From Lamellibrachia satsuma (taxonomy: Eukaryota; Annelida; Polychaeta; Sabellida; Siboglinidae): DNA of 64,000 bases. Below, piece after piece: positions 48,601 to 59,968 of the stretch. The translations under genes were made by a program, and so were the position numbers. How positions within the stretch are numbered: position 1 is the first letter of the stretch; every line of letters starts with the position of its first letter. The notes under the pieces were generated by a model, which saw only the letters and a program-made list of their open reading frames with translations, was not told where the DNA came from and searched no databases. The stretch is taken from NCBI GenBank assembly GCA_033239005.1, contig BSQZ01000108.1, positions 1,228,501 to 1,292,500 of the forward strand, written 5' to 3'.

Positions 48601-51600
48601 ACGACGGTTACTGAATGCCAAATAAGGTCATTCTCTGCAAAATATAGCTTGCATAAATAACGATGTTGGGGGGCAGCCATGGCCTAGTGGTTAAGGTGTT
48701 GGACTCTAAATTCGAGGGTTGTGAATTCAAGACCCACACTGGGCACGGTTGGTTTTTGAAGCTTAGGCAATTTCGTTTACCCTACTTTGCCTCAGTCTAC
48801 TCAGCTGCAAATGAGTACAAACACTGTTTGGAAGGTACCTGCGATGGACTAGTGTCCCGTCCAGGAGAGTCAGTATAACTGCACTCTAAGTTGCTTCGCA
48901 CTACAGAAACCAGGTTTAAGCACTGGCCATATAAGCCTTCATGGCTTCCTAAGGCGTAATGCCTGGGGGGATGACTTTACCTACCTTTACCTACGTAAAT
49001 AACGATGTTGGCCGAATGCCTTCACAAGGGCGGGATTACTGATTATGGTGATTGACAGATGACAGTTTGGTGGTTCCAAAAACAAGAAGGCGTAAGTCGA
49101 AGGAAGGACCGACTTTCAGCGCATTTTGCATCTTCGTAATAAAAATGAATATATCATTGTAATGGGGTGGACTTTATTCATGAATAAGTCATTTAGAGGT
49201 ATGTTGTTGGTTTAAAAGTTTATTTATTTATAGTAAACATACAAATAGTAAACATACAAATATACTATCTGGCGCTGAAAAATTAAAATGACATATTTAA
49301 AAAAACGCAAATTAGCACCCGTACCAGGCCTTAACCTAGCACAGACTGTTTAGTCTGCTGCAGTAAAGAAATACGCAGAATTACGTTACAATGCAATATA
49401 TGCCAGAAACTGCACTACCATAAAGGAAGTAGAGGTGATCTAACCAACTAGTGCTGGTGAACATGCCTGCACAGTACTCGATGTACGAAACACAAATGTG
49501 AATACATATGAATGCGTGTACACACATGCCACCCAGCAATAAGAAAAAAGAGGAGACTTACGCATGGAAGCTCTGTCCCTCTTCATTCCTTCCTTTGCCT
49601 CTTCATGTGACGCAAAGTCAACATCGGCCTCACCTGAAGCGCGGCCTTCACTGTTGAAGTGGATCGCCACATTCACAGGATTGATTGGCTTGAAAAACTA
49701 CAACACAATAGACCAGTGAGTAAGAGTTATACGTTGCCATGCCAACCTTTACTGCAATGCTCCAGTATAAGTAGCATTTAAAAAATCATGTCGCTAGTTA
49801 ATAGACTCAAACAGTTCGTGCTATTAAGATAAACCACACTGGGTAGGAAATAACCAGTGTAGTTTCACATCAGCTGAAGAAAGTTTCCGTCAAATCTACA
49901 TATAACATGGAACTTGTGAAGATGATCTTGTATATCGGCTACAACTCTTTACTCAATCTACCGACATAAAATAGTTAATTTCTATACTCCAATAAGGTGT
50001 TTAAACAAATATTGTTTTGTCGTAGGTGCAGTAGTTATGAAATATTTTGCAAAAGTATGCAAGATAGCCATTCTGTTTCCCTAGAATCTAGTCTCAGAAA
50101 TGCCTGTGTACAGAACCTCTAGCTCCATTTCAATTGCAACATCGTCAGCAGACAGCAACTCACTTAGACACTGCTTCTTCTTTATAGAACCCGGACGTTT
50201 TTTACAACACTAATTTTTCAACATGTTTATTGTATCAAAGCATTTCTGATAATATAGCATTTTCTACTGGCATCGGTGCCCTACCTACAGGTCATGGTGC
50301 CCCCTAAAATATATAAAAGCCAAGGCCAACTGGCCTTGCCCTAATGTTTGCCAAATTCAAGGCCTGAACTAACTGTCAAATCTAGACTGGATGAGAACCG
50401 AGCATGATGGGATAAGCTGTACTTTGACAGTTGGCTCTGTTCAACATGGTGATTCTGAGCCACTCTAAAGCATAACAAGAGGAAATAACTGTGTAACTGA
50501 CTGAGTAAGCAGCCATGACATACCTCCATAACATCTTGTTCGTTGGCAGCGAAGGGCAGTCCTCTCATATGTATGCTGTGTCCTGTTTGACTCTGGTAAT
50601 CATTCACTCCCATACCTGCTCCCCCGCTTCCTCCTCCTCCCCCTCCGCTGCCCCCACGCATCATCCCCATGCCAGCGCCAAACCGGCCTCCACCACCCCC
50701 ACCCCCTCGACCACCACCCATGCCTCCTGACATGCCAACCCCGCCCCGTCGGGCACCACCACCACCACCACCACCACCACCCATTGGACTGCGACCGAAG
50801 CCCCCAGCAGCAGGGTAGCCACCCCCAAAGTCATCCTCGTAGTCGTCATAGAAACCTGCAAGTAGAAGTAGGATTTCTTAATAGATAAGTGTGATAATTT
50901 TAGTGAAGTTAATTTTTAGACAGTATTATTGAGCATTTCCCAAACTTCACTTGCTACATAAGTCGGTGTTGGCCCAATGTTTTTGTTTGGAACCACAGCA
51001 AAGCATTTGATTAATATAACAACTTTGACAAAGTTCAATCCCACGTTTGTTCGAGTGGATTCAACTGGGGTGATAATAATGAAACATCTCAAGGACGGCT
51101 TGTGGCATAGAACTGTAGACAATTGATGAAGTGTAACGAGTGAAGTCATGAATGGTCAACAACGGTGATGCATAACTTTGTTTTAGATTATAGCTATTCA
51201 TTTAGGCACACTGACTTCATAGCAGATAACAGACATAAAAAGCAACATAACAGTGAAAATATGAAACACTGCTGACAAAACACTCGACCTTCACAATGCT
51301 CTCGGTAAGATCAAAGTGACTTTTCACAACAACACAAATCAGATACACATACCTTTCACGTTGCCACGACCTTTTCCGCGTCCATACCCCATGCCGCCGC
51401 CGCCACCGCCTGCCATGCCGCCAACACCGGCACTGCCACCTCCTCCCATACCACCGCCACCACCTCCCATGCCAAACCGATCAATGCGGTCATATGGACT
51501 AGGACGGCCCATTGGGTTTCCCATCATGCCTCTCATCCTTGGTGTAAGTGCCGTCTTCAGTTCGCCAAGACTACTCTTGAAGATCTCAATGTACCTGTTT

Positions 51601-52404
51601 GAGGATGACAGCATCAGGTGAAAACATTGCAGACACAGTCGATCTTTGTATAGGTGATATCTGGATAGTACCCCCCACTATGGTTTATGAGACTACCTTG
51701 TGGGTAACCACCTACGATGAATCTACTTACCTCTCATCTCGGGCGATTCATCAACACATGTATTCACACATTATTCCAAGTTTCTACTGATCTCATAGAC
51801 TACTGGTTGTATCCTCAAACTGCACTTTTATTTCACCAATATTATCTTAGGTATAAGGGGTAGCATCAGGCTCTTGATGGCAGACACTGCAGAAACATTT
51901 TAGTTTAGAAATACATACAAATAAATTAGCTGTCATTCAGTTATATATGGCATCCATAAATATCTTGCTGTGCCCTAGAAAAGCAGGGTACTGGAAAATT
52001 GCTTCAATTGTAAAACAAATAATAATTGATCTGATACGGAAAGCAAAACTAGCCACGGGACTAGCTGTTTGCAGATTCAAACCTACAAAATTAGTCCTTA
52101 TATCATGGTTTATAGTGCCGAGATGATGTCTAACCACAGTACAAACGATTTTTTTATATTGTTCTACCCCACTAAGTTCTCTGCTATTCACGTTGCATTC
52201 AGATCAGCAACATGGTGCTACCCCAGTACTATTCCTTGCCAAGTACTTTACTATTACTGACCTTTTACAAATGACGAACACTGAACAAGTAGTAACGCTA
52301 AACACTTGTCATCACTGCATGCTCACATATCAAACACACATGCACACACACTTGTACACAAATGAATGAACACAAACATAACCACTCTTACAAGCATTCA
52401 CGCG

Positions 52405-52440
<36 letters not shown>

Positions 52441-55400
52441 GATATGACAACTGCTACAGAGTTCTACATGTCTGCGGGGTGAAGGGCCCCACCTCTCCTC
52501 GCCCTGCCCGCTACAGCCACCCCACCAGCCACGCACACCTCCCCCCTCTGAAGGGGCACCAACGACGAGAACAATGACTTAATCAAGTTGAACAAGAGTG
52601 AGTAATCGCGTTACAGCCCCGCAAGGCCCAACCTCCCACCTGTGCCCAATTCTCTCCTTGTGTTTGGCCTGAGCCATCTCGGCAATTTCCTGTGATGCAA
52701 ACTGCACGTAGGCGTCACCCGTTGTTCGCCCCTGAGGATCTTGCAGAAGTGTAATCCCATTGGGAACAATCTCCAACCCTGCATGCCCAACCCAATGAAG
52801 AATAACGCATCAGGCAATGCTGTAGCAGACTGCGACACACATACATCACATTATTGATGAAGTCCGAAGCACAACAAACTAGCTGCCATTAACAAATCAA
52901 CCAACCCCCCCCATTTCCACTCTGCCCAGCTTTCTAATGCAGATCTACTTGGCTCTCATTGTTTCATCATTAGTATGTTAATTAACACATATTTTGCAGC
53001 AAATGTTTTAAATAATGTTGTAGACAAAGGTTTATTTCAGAATTCTCCAAGTTTTCTTTTTTGAGTTCACATTTCCATCAATCAAATCAGAAGTGATAGT
53101 GCTACATACTTTTAAAGGTTTTATTCGCTGGAGGACAGGATCATGAAACAGTAGATATACTGATACATCACTGTATCTTCAAACTGCGTAGTAGTACACT
53201 ACTTCAAAACTATGCACCATTCAGTTGGAACTCAAACTAAGTGCATTACTGTGTGACACATTTACAGAATGTATTTAGTTTATGATTTACTAAGGCTTGA
53301 CCTCACATGTATAAGTTTCGATATGAAAATGCTGAGAACACATTGTGAAGTAATCTATACTAGTAACTTAACTGACCTGAAATCAAGAATTCTTGGTAAT
53401 TACCTTACCACGGTTATCTTTTTGAAAACCTATTTGTATCTTAGTTGTAAATATGGGATGCCTTCCTGTCGGGAGTGGTTACTTGTGGGTAATAAATCTG
53501 TCCGAATTTCTGTATTGTAACATGCAAGTCATCAAGTTTGCTATGCTTAATTAATAATAATATATATATATCATTTAATTATTATCCTATAATGAGTCAC
53601 TTCACTGAAACCAAAACACAATAAACTTTTAAATATAACATCTATTTTAGGAGAAATTCATTAATAATGTTCAAACCCATGTTCAAACCAAATACGAGAT
53701 TCTGATGTTTTAATGGCTTCCAATTATTTAACCACTAGCAGTACAGCTGTTATCTTGGTGGAAGCTTTCTGATGAGTTGCATTTTTTCTTACAAGCAGGA
53801 ACAGCAACCGGAAAACATGTTATGCCATTGCCCTTCAGATGGGAGAATAGCCACCAGCATCCTCGAGAAATAATGAGACCTTTTGACGCGTTACCTGTAA
53901 AGAAGTGGGCAACCTCTTCCTTGGAGCAGCCAAATGGGAGTCCCCGCAATCGAATGACAGCATCGTTGTTAGGGATGACCTGGTTAGGACCACTGCGCTT
54001 CACCACCCAGTCCATTTCGCTCTTCTTTGATCTGAACACTGTCAACATAAGATCCACAAAGCACATCAAACAAAGCCAAACTATTCACGGTACATAACAC
54101 TTGTAGTCATATAATGAGAATTAGCATTATCAAGTATTTCTTGTTTGTGGGAATCCAAGGTTCACATGTTTACACAAACCGGTATACGTTACAAAACAAT
54201 CACATGGTCTGAAAAGCTCAACACGAAAACAATGAGTTATACCTGTAGTTTGTAGGCAGAATCTTGTAAGAATTTTTTCCATATAATTCCATTACGACAT
54301 AATCAGTTCAAACCCTCCCAGTTGGGGGTGAGGGTAAGACATCATTGGTTCTATAAAAGACGCAGATTTCATACTCAAACGAATTATGTTTATTCAAGAC
54401 ATATTCCCACTGAAGACCTAGTAATGTCAGACCCAATACATTTTTAGTGCCTGGAAACAGTATGAAGCATACCTTCTATGTATCGTTTGCCCATGTGTTC
54501 CTTGTCGCGTGTGCAAGCCTTGTGTACATCTTCTTCCGAGGTTAACTCAATGTAGGCCTCTCCACTGGGCCGGCCATCCCTCACAAACGTAAAGTGGATG
54601 CCACCACTACCACCAACAATGTTCACTCCTGCAATAAAATGACAACAGTGTGTGTGTCCCGATGGAAGCGACCTGTATCATCAGCAAAACACTTAGGTAC
54701 AGTGGTAGCCCAGCAGTACATCTTTCTCTATTTAACTATACATTATCAGGAATTATGGGATGTTAGTGGGGCTTTGTCAGCAGAAAACAACGAAACATTA
54801 TTTTACAATTAATCAACAGTTTCTGACTTAACCAAAACAGGTAACATCGCATGTCACTATATTTAGCACTTTTCAAGTCCAGTTTCAACCATATTAGACG
54901 TCAAGACAATGATGACAGACAGTGGCATTATATGTTTCAGCCACATTTAAAAGTGCATAAAGTATGGTGTTATACCTTCCAGGAAGTTCTTAACCTCTTC
55001 ATGACTAGCAGACCATGGCAGGCCCCTCACTCGTACAACAAATCCTTCATCTTCGTCACCCATTAAGCCACAATCAGCCTGAAAGACAGCATCATCACAG
55101 AAACACTGTCATCTTTTATTCTTCAAAACAGGTATGCCTTCAGTACTGTTTTGCTTTTTGTGACATACACTTCCAGTAGAATATTGTAGTAGTTATTTGC
55201 CATGTGTGACTGGAAATCTTTCATACAAAATGAGTTATAAAAGGCAAGCAAACTGCAAGTATTAGTTTAATTTGCAATTACATGTTGCATAATGGCTATG
55301 ACATTATTGTACATATTATTTTCTAACTGCAAGTGATGCTATGTATGATCATGATACGAGTCATCATTATAAGTTTCTACCTGCAGCATTCCTAGTCACA

Positions 55401-55596
55401 ATTTCTAAGTGGCATTATATCATCTGCTCAGTCTGTCAACATAAGAAATTGTTACAGAGTTATTGATACTACCATCGTAGTCAACTCGTATTGGTTTTTA
55501 AAAAACCAGGTTCCTCATACATATACAATATATGCAAAGGGCATGCACTACTATCTGTGTTACACATGTATAGTTACTGTTGCTGACCTGATCCAT
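42610..55596 (-). CDS. HNRNPH: Heterogeneous nuclear ribonucleoprotein H/F-like RNA-binding protein
   Basis: hnRNP H/F proteins bind G-runs in RNA and regulate splicing and polyadenylation. Ten coding exons: 55588-55596, 54976-55078, 54473-54628, 53895-54038, 52640-52778, 51353-51594, 50524-50855, 49562-49697, 43239-43430, 42610-42725, all GT-AG; exact frame joins give 522 aa. Quasi-RRM1 is at about residues 15-94 ([20 protein letters not shown]), quasi-RRM2 at 116-192 ([20 protein letters not shown]), quasi-RRM3 at 357-428 ([20 protein letters not shown]). Each keeps the RGLPF/W loop that contacts G-tracts. A Gly-rich segment (about 208-355) separates RRM2 and RRM3, and a Gly/Ser/Tyr-rich tail follows. 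The first ATG gives MDQ on a 9-nt coding exon; a second in-frame ATG is codon 9 (MGDEDEG). Intron 9 (43431-49561) is 6.1 kb and crowded with transposons. Confidence 0.96.
42865..42975. mobile_element. SINE/L2-type 3' tail fragment
   Basis: The segment tgaagtgaaagtgcttcgag ... gcactatataagaac resembles the conserved 3' tail shared by L2/CR1-like LINEs and the SINEs they mobilise, whose consensus ends in a gcgctatataa-type motif. It lies in the last intron of the hnRNP H gene; no head is visible. Confidence 0.45.
44044..44053. promoter_or_regulatory. NRF1-type palindrome inside the TIR element
   Basis: gcgcatgcgc is the exact NRF1 core palindrome, 86 bp before the ATG at 44139 and preceded by gattggt (a CCAAT-type motif) at about 44023. 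This looks like a compact promoter carried by the transposon; activity is inference. Confidence 0.45.
44139..44360 (+). CDS. Acidic 73-aa ORF of unknown function in the TIR element
   Basis: The frame starts [20 protein letters not shown] and ends [10 protein letters not shown] before TGA. It is acidic, with a putative helix ([12 protein letters not shown]) followed by a Gly/Ala/Pro-rich tail. An upstream in-frame ATG at 44001 would extend it by 46 residues, but those read like 5' UTR, and the ATG at 44139 has a purine-poor yet acceptable context (cactATGg). A tttattttcag acceptor-like site lies at about 44402-44412, so this may be the first exon of a longer transposon protein. I do not recognise the family. 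Confidence 0.4.
   Translation: MASKEAYLATELDRARGSNLEDSSLAAVIENYFEGRVEPVEVASAGAGPGEDHIEPALVGSAPAGADFPNWEN
45001..45290. repeat. Member of a dispersed repeat family (partner at 28.4-28.9 kb)
   Basis: Blocks tatggcagctagatag, tttccatggcaataaacaaa with atggccacc, and gcaacactctgg occur in this order; the 28-kb copy has the last block in the same direction but the first two inverted. The following 45290-45950 is AT-rich with no visible gene. Confidence 0.5.
46200..48392 (-). pseudogene. Mutator-like transposase relic
   Basis: Minus-strand pieces follow the order of a large Mutator-like DDE transposase: start at 48390 ([20 protein letters not shown]) with a donor at about 48076; then [20 protein letters not shown] and [20 protein letters not shown]; then VSFDGTW (first catalytic Asp); [30 protein letters not shown] (second Asp); [14 protein letters not shown]; and [20 protein letters not shown] (likely catalytic Glu). 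It is dead: in-frame stops at 47320-47322 and 47158-47160, a frameshift just after SFDGTW (about 46990), and internal deletions after SFDGTW and before STDEKP. It lies in intron 9 of the hnRNP H gene, same strand. Confidence 0.8.
48654..49011 (+). mobile_element. tRNA-derived SINE with 16-bp target-site duplication
   Basis: The element proper is 48670-48995 (326 bp). The head cagccatggcctagtggtta followed by aggtgttggactc is a tRNA A-box region and gtgaattcaagaccc a degenerate B box. The middle contains ctgcaaatgagtac and the tail is a short ttacct repeat. Both flanks carry the identical 16-mer taaataacgatgttgg (48654-48669 and 48996-49011), an exact target-site duplication. Perfect flanks imply a rather recent insertion. 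Confidence 0.9.
52408..52438. repeat. (CA)n microsatellite
   Basis: About 15 CA units in intron 5 of the hnRNP H gene, with scattered acac runs upstream. Confidence 0.9.
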
Positions 55597-55690
55597 TGTT
55601 GTCGATCTGCTTAAGATTCTTTCCAATGTCCTTGATTTGTACGAGTTTCAAAGTAGGGTTCGCACTAGAAATTCAACATACAGTGATGCA

Positions 55691-55807
55691 TTTGTTATGT
55701 AATGGTTGGTTCACCTGTAGGACAAATCATTTGTTATGTAATGGTTGGTTAACCTGTAGGACAAATCAGTTGTTATGTAATGGTTGGTTCACCTGTAGGA
55801 CAAATCT
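55691..55807. repeat. 39-bp tandem repeat, three copies, upstream of hnRNP H
   Basis: Three units of tttgttatgtaatggttggt plus tcacctgtaggacaaatca lie 95-211 bp upstream of the hnRNP H start codon, so within its likely 5' UTR or promoter. The copies differ at one or two bases each. Confidence 0.9.
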
Positions 55808-56235
55808 GTACCAATTTGAATGCACAAATAATTTTTTTTTTGGCTACTGCATAAACTGACACACTTTCAGTTTTGCTTTCCCTGATGTATAATCAGTCTG
55901 AAATTCTGCCCCAATAACTGGGGTCAGAGTTTATACTGTGCACATCTTACGGGGAAAAAACGAAGACCTTTTTCATACTTTGAACTGAGGATGATCTTAC
56001 TGCAACTCAGCATGTTATTAGTTGTTTGTGAAGTAATCTTTCTTTCCTTTGTAGTTCAGTTGCCCCATTCACTTTCACTGTGCTATAAGAATGTTGCCTC
56101 TGGTTTACAGTCTAGTTAGCTTGCCATTAACATGTTGATCTAGGTTATGCAACAATATGGAAACCAACCAACATGCATTGCATGCAAAACAGGGGGACTT
56201 CTGCAATGCACACATTCTTTCAATGTAAACTTTTA

Positions 56236-56345
56236 GGTTAAAGATCAAGTAAACTTGAAGGCCCAATCCTGCTATATACCAGAAATTTACAATTGTATAT
56301 ATTAGCAATGCAATGTCAGCACTGTCCAATTCTTGGTGGTACAAG
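56236..56345. repeat. Dispersed repeat copy shared with PCNA intron 1
   Basis: agatcaagt...ttgaaggcccaatcctg and tatataccagaaat here match the segment at about 23760-23815 in PCNA intron 1. The Harbinger element at 56362 has landed inside this copy: cctggtatataagaa resumes right after it. Confidence 0.6.
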
Positions 56346-56361
56346 AATGGTACAACTCTGT

Positions 56362-57570
56362 GGCCGGTTTCATGTCGCCTACTTAGCGGCTAAGAAAGTT
56401 TACTTAGCACTAAGATGACTGTCTTATGAATTTACGCGTTTCATGTCATCTACTTAGACTACGCAGTGGGCGCAACACCCTACTTAGCCTGCGCCTCCTA
56501 CCCCCGTGGCGTAAGTCAACTAAGTAGTTCTTAGGGACTTTCAAAATGGCGGCTCTCCGACAAGTACGTCGACTAAATGAGGCAGCAAGATGAGGATTAC
56601 GCTGGAATGGAGTGTTTAGAGACAAAACACACCCTTTCGAAATGTACGGTGATGTCAAGTGTTTAATAGGTACCGTTTTTGTCGTGATGACATCATAGAC
56701 TTAGTCGATTTGACCGCTGACAACGTTTTTATTTCTACACAAAAAGGCTGGCTCACAGCAACGCTCCAAAGTCTTGTCGCCTTGCGCTTATTTGCGTGTA
56801 CAATATAATAACTTTTAAGTGGTTGTCGGCGATTTTGTTTGGCATTAGCAACTAGCAAGGCAACAGTGTCTAAAGCAGTCCACAGAGTGGCTGCTTCGTT
56901 CGCCCGACTCGTATCGCGATACGTTCTCTTCCACGAACACTTGACACATCAGCAGGAATCCTCATTAAGGGTTGTAAAACCGCATCAGAGACTGGAACTG
57001 TCATTCATCAAGCTGTGAAGCAGACCGTTCACTGAAGATTTTGGATAAGAACATTAATAAAATAAGTTGTGTTAATCAGACTGTGCTTTTCTTTTTGATA
57101 ACTTTAATACAATAATAAACACTGGAAGTCTGATAATTATTTGGACACTGACACTATTGAATGGCATAGGCCTGTTTGCTGACCTCCTTAAACGATGTAT
57201 ATAGCCGGCATAGTAAATAATAAGCAATCGCTTTCTGTTTCTTTCGCAGATTGGTCGCATTGTTCCTCAATTTATACTGTAAATTGTGGTATGCTGCGAG
57301 TATTAACGCTGTCGACTGTGTCGCGTGCTTTCGCCATGTCACTAACGGGATTATGGGAAGGGGAATCCCGGGGATTGCCCGTTGATAACGACTCATCTAA
57401 CCACGTGATAGCCTTACGCGCAATCTTAGTTAAGAAATAGGTCAGGAGCGCTACATAAAACTCGACTTGCTTAGTTTTACGCAACTACTTAGCTATGCAA
57501 AATTTTGAGTTTACGCACTGGCGTAGCGCTAAGTAACTGCGTAGTTTAAGTAGGCGACATGAAACCGGCC
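56362..57570 (+). mobile_element. Degraded PIF/Harbinger DNA transposon with perfect 24-bp TIRs
   Basis: TIRs 56362-56385 and 57547-57570 are exact reverse complements (ggccggtttcatgtcgccta plus ctta). The plus strand between them encodes the start of a Harbinger transposase: from 56546 MAALRQVRRLNEAAR, stop at 56591-56593, then GVFRDKTHPFEMYGDV, a frameshift, then YRFCRDDIIDLVDLTADNVF and LTATLQSLVALRLFACT, and later KATVSKAVHRVAASFARLVS. The catalytic core after this is missing. A ctg trinucleotide near each end may be the 3-bp target duplication. The perfect ends beside a broken gene suggest it was moved in trans by another copy. Confidence 0.85.
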
Positions 57571-57612
57571 CCTGGTATATAAGAAACGGACATTTACTGA
57601 TTTAATTATCTC

Positions 57613-57990
57613 ATTATTATGTTGTTATATAATACTGCATTTAGGCAAAATTTTGCGGTCAGAAAACAGTCCAGATTGCATAGCATTGTGTGCGTTTGTA
57701 CCTTTGTGAGCGATGATACTAGTACACTGCACATGCATTTTGGAAGGCTGATGCAATTAGTGCAATTTACACCACGAAAAGTACAATATTTGACAACCTG
57801 CCTTCTTGTGTACCATGTTTAGTACCATTATTATTGTTCTTCTAAAATATTACGTTTTAGGCAAACCTTAGCGGTCAGAAAACAGTCCAAATTGCATAAG
57901 CATTGCATTCGTTTTATGAGTGATATGTGCATTTTGGAAGGCTGATGCAATTAGCCATGAAAAGTTTATTTCGTAACCTGCCTTTTGTGT
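57613..57990. repeat. Tandem duplication of about 220 bp, diverged
   Basis: Both halves contain ttaggcaaa..ttgcggtcag, aaaacagtcca.attgcat and gcattttggaaggctgatgc, in the same order. No coding content. Confidence 0.75.
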
Positions 57991-58350
57991 ATCTCAAATG
58001 ATGTGGTGTGATGGAATGAACGTCTTATAGGATATCAAAATTGAGGTATGACTGACATTACAAATCAAAATACTGAAGTTCACTGAGGGGATACATTTAA
58101 GGTATCGAACTTCAATTTCCCACCTGTTTTGTTTGCCAACCTCCAACCTGTTTTTGAGGGCAAATTTTCAATTTTTTTAGAACCAACCTCCAGTTCCTGC
58201 CACATCAATAATAAGGGTATATAAGTAAAATAGGGCCTACTGACATAGATATATATATATAGGATTTTAAAAGGTGGAATTGGAATTGATTTTTGCAAGG
58301 CGGAATTGGAATTGACAATGAAATTGACCCCATGTCTGATACATAATAAC

Positions 58351-58762
58351 CATGCACAATGCATACTGAACTACGGAACATACAAATTATTAAACATGTT
58401 GCGTGTAAGAACACATTTAATCATTCTTTTCAAAGCTCAAATTCGCATATTTAAATTGCACCGAGTACCATCTTGCCTCTTTGATTCGCAAGATGGCGAC
58501 ACTGATAGCGAGTTAAGGGCCCACCTCAATGTATCCGTTATGATATAGATAGCAACCATGCACAATGCATACTGAACTACGGAACATACAAATTATTAAA
58601 CATGTTGCGTGTAAGAACACATTTAATCATTCTTTTCAAAGCTCAAATTCGCATATTTAAATTGCACCGAGTACCATCTTGCCTCTTTGATTCGCAAGAT
58701 GGCGACACTGATAGCGAGTTAAGGGCCCACCTCAATGTATCCGTTATGATATAGATAGCAAC
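58351..58762. repeat. Two identical 206-bp tandem units
   Basis: Units 58351-58556 and 58557-58762 appear identical over their whole length. Each starts catgcacaatgcatactgaa and contains a small hairpin, ccatcttgc / gcaagatgg, with a perfect YY1-like motif (aagatggcgac). A third, diverged unit continues into the foldback at 58717-59092. Confidence 0.9.
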
Positions 58763-59092
58763 CATGAACAATGCATACTGAACTACTTACTGGACATGTA
58801 AATTATTACCCATGTTGTGCGTAAAGACACATTTAATCACCTTTTTAATGTTTGAATTCACATATTTACCTCGTTTTAAGTATCACCATCTTGCAAATAA
58901 AGGGAGCAATATGGTGCTCAATGCAGGTTAAACGTATGTGAATTCGAGCTTCGAAAAAGGTGATTAAATGTGTTTTTTACGCATAACATGTTTAACAATT
59001 TACATGCTCCGTAGTTCAGTATGCATTATGCATGGTTAATGTATATGTTGAATGTTAATAACATCGAAATCGAGGTGGGCCCGGATTCTAGA
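58717..59092. mobile_element. Foldback/MITE-like palindrome
   Basis: Beginning gggcccacctc and ending gaggtgggccc, the two halves are imperfect reverse complements: catgaacaatgcatactgaa at 58763 pairs with the inverse at about 59010-59035, and cacatttaatcacctttttt with the inverse at about 58950-58975. The centre lies near 58905. No ORF. It is likely the parent of the two truncated 206-bp units on its left. Confidence 0.75.
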
Positions 59093-59601
59093 CAAGTACC
59101 GGGCAATCTAATGCAATATTACCGATCAATTTATGCAATACATTTTCTTAAAATCATAAAAATGGTTATGCACAAACGCATACTTTCGTTTTGTTAGTCT
59201 GGCTAACATTTTATACTTTTCCCCCAACTAATTTGGAAATGTAGAACTGCGATATATAAGTAATTGCTATGCTTTAATAATGGATAGCATAAATAAACCA
59301 TATCGCGCAGTTTTACTCGAACTCATTACGCAGCTAGCAAGATCGACCGCCATTTGTAGCGTCGAGAATCAAACTAAAAACAGCATGCGCTACTTTGTTT
59401 CGACGTTATAAAAAAATTAGCAGACATGCACACGTAATTAAAATACAATTTACACCGAAATTAAAATTGTACTGCTGTACGTTCTAGACTAGTTATTAAA
59501 ATGCTCACGTTTACTCACCATTAAATTTAGAAAGACGACAATTATGAAACTTCCGTACCTATTCCCCACAATTTGGAAACACAATATGGCGTTGGGAACA
59601 A

Positions 59602-59612
59602 GATGGCGCTTT
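59602..59612. promoter_or_regulatory. YY1-like motif upstream of MOB1
   Basis: aagatggcgct, close to the YY1 consensus, lies about 360 bp before the MOB1 ATG, with a second atggcg 16 bp earlier. The sequence around it is otherwise AT-rich; function is inference. Confidence 0.3.
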
Positions 59613-59968
59613 TTCATTACGGAAAACATCGAACAGTTACGAACATGAAAGAAATAGCTATGTTGTCACCGGTTAGATTTAAAATGATTGTAGTTCCACA
59701 ATAATGTAAGGGTATAATTAAAATGCATCATAAAAAGAGCTTCTTCCACTGTAAAAAGTAACGGTTTTCGAGGGTTAGAATAACTTCCGGGGTCATGACA
59801 TCAAAAACATTCCTAAGTTATAACAGTGTAGGATTGGGAAGGATTTCCGACGAAATCTGAACCAATCTTTAATTAAATTTATTGTGCGAGGGCTGCGAAT
59901 AAGTTTTATGTCATTCAATTTAATATCCGTTGGAATATTTTCTGACCGCGTGGTACATTAAGGGAATA

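Noticed and set aside
50515..50730. Plus-strand Ser/Pro/His-rich ORF
   Set aside because: Shadow of Gly-rich hnRNP H exon 7.
51316..51621. Plus-strand proline-rich ORF
   Set aside because: Shadow of the Gly-rich exon 6 of the hnRNP H gene, whose complement is Pro-rich.
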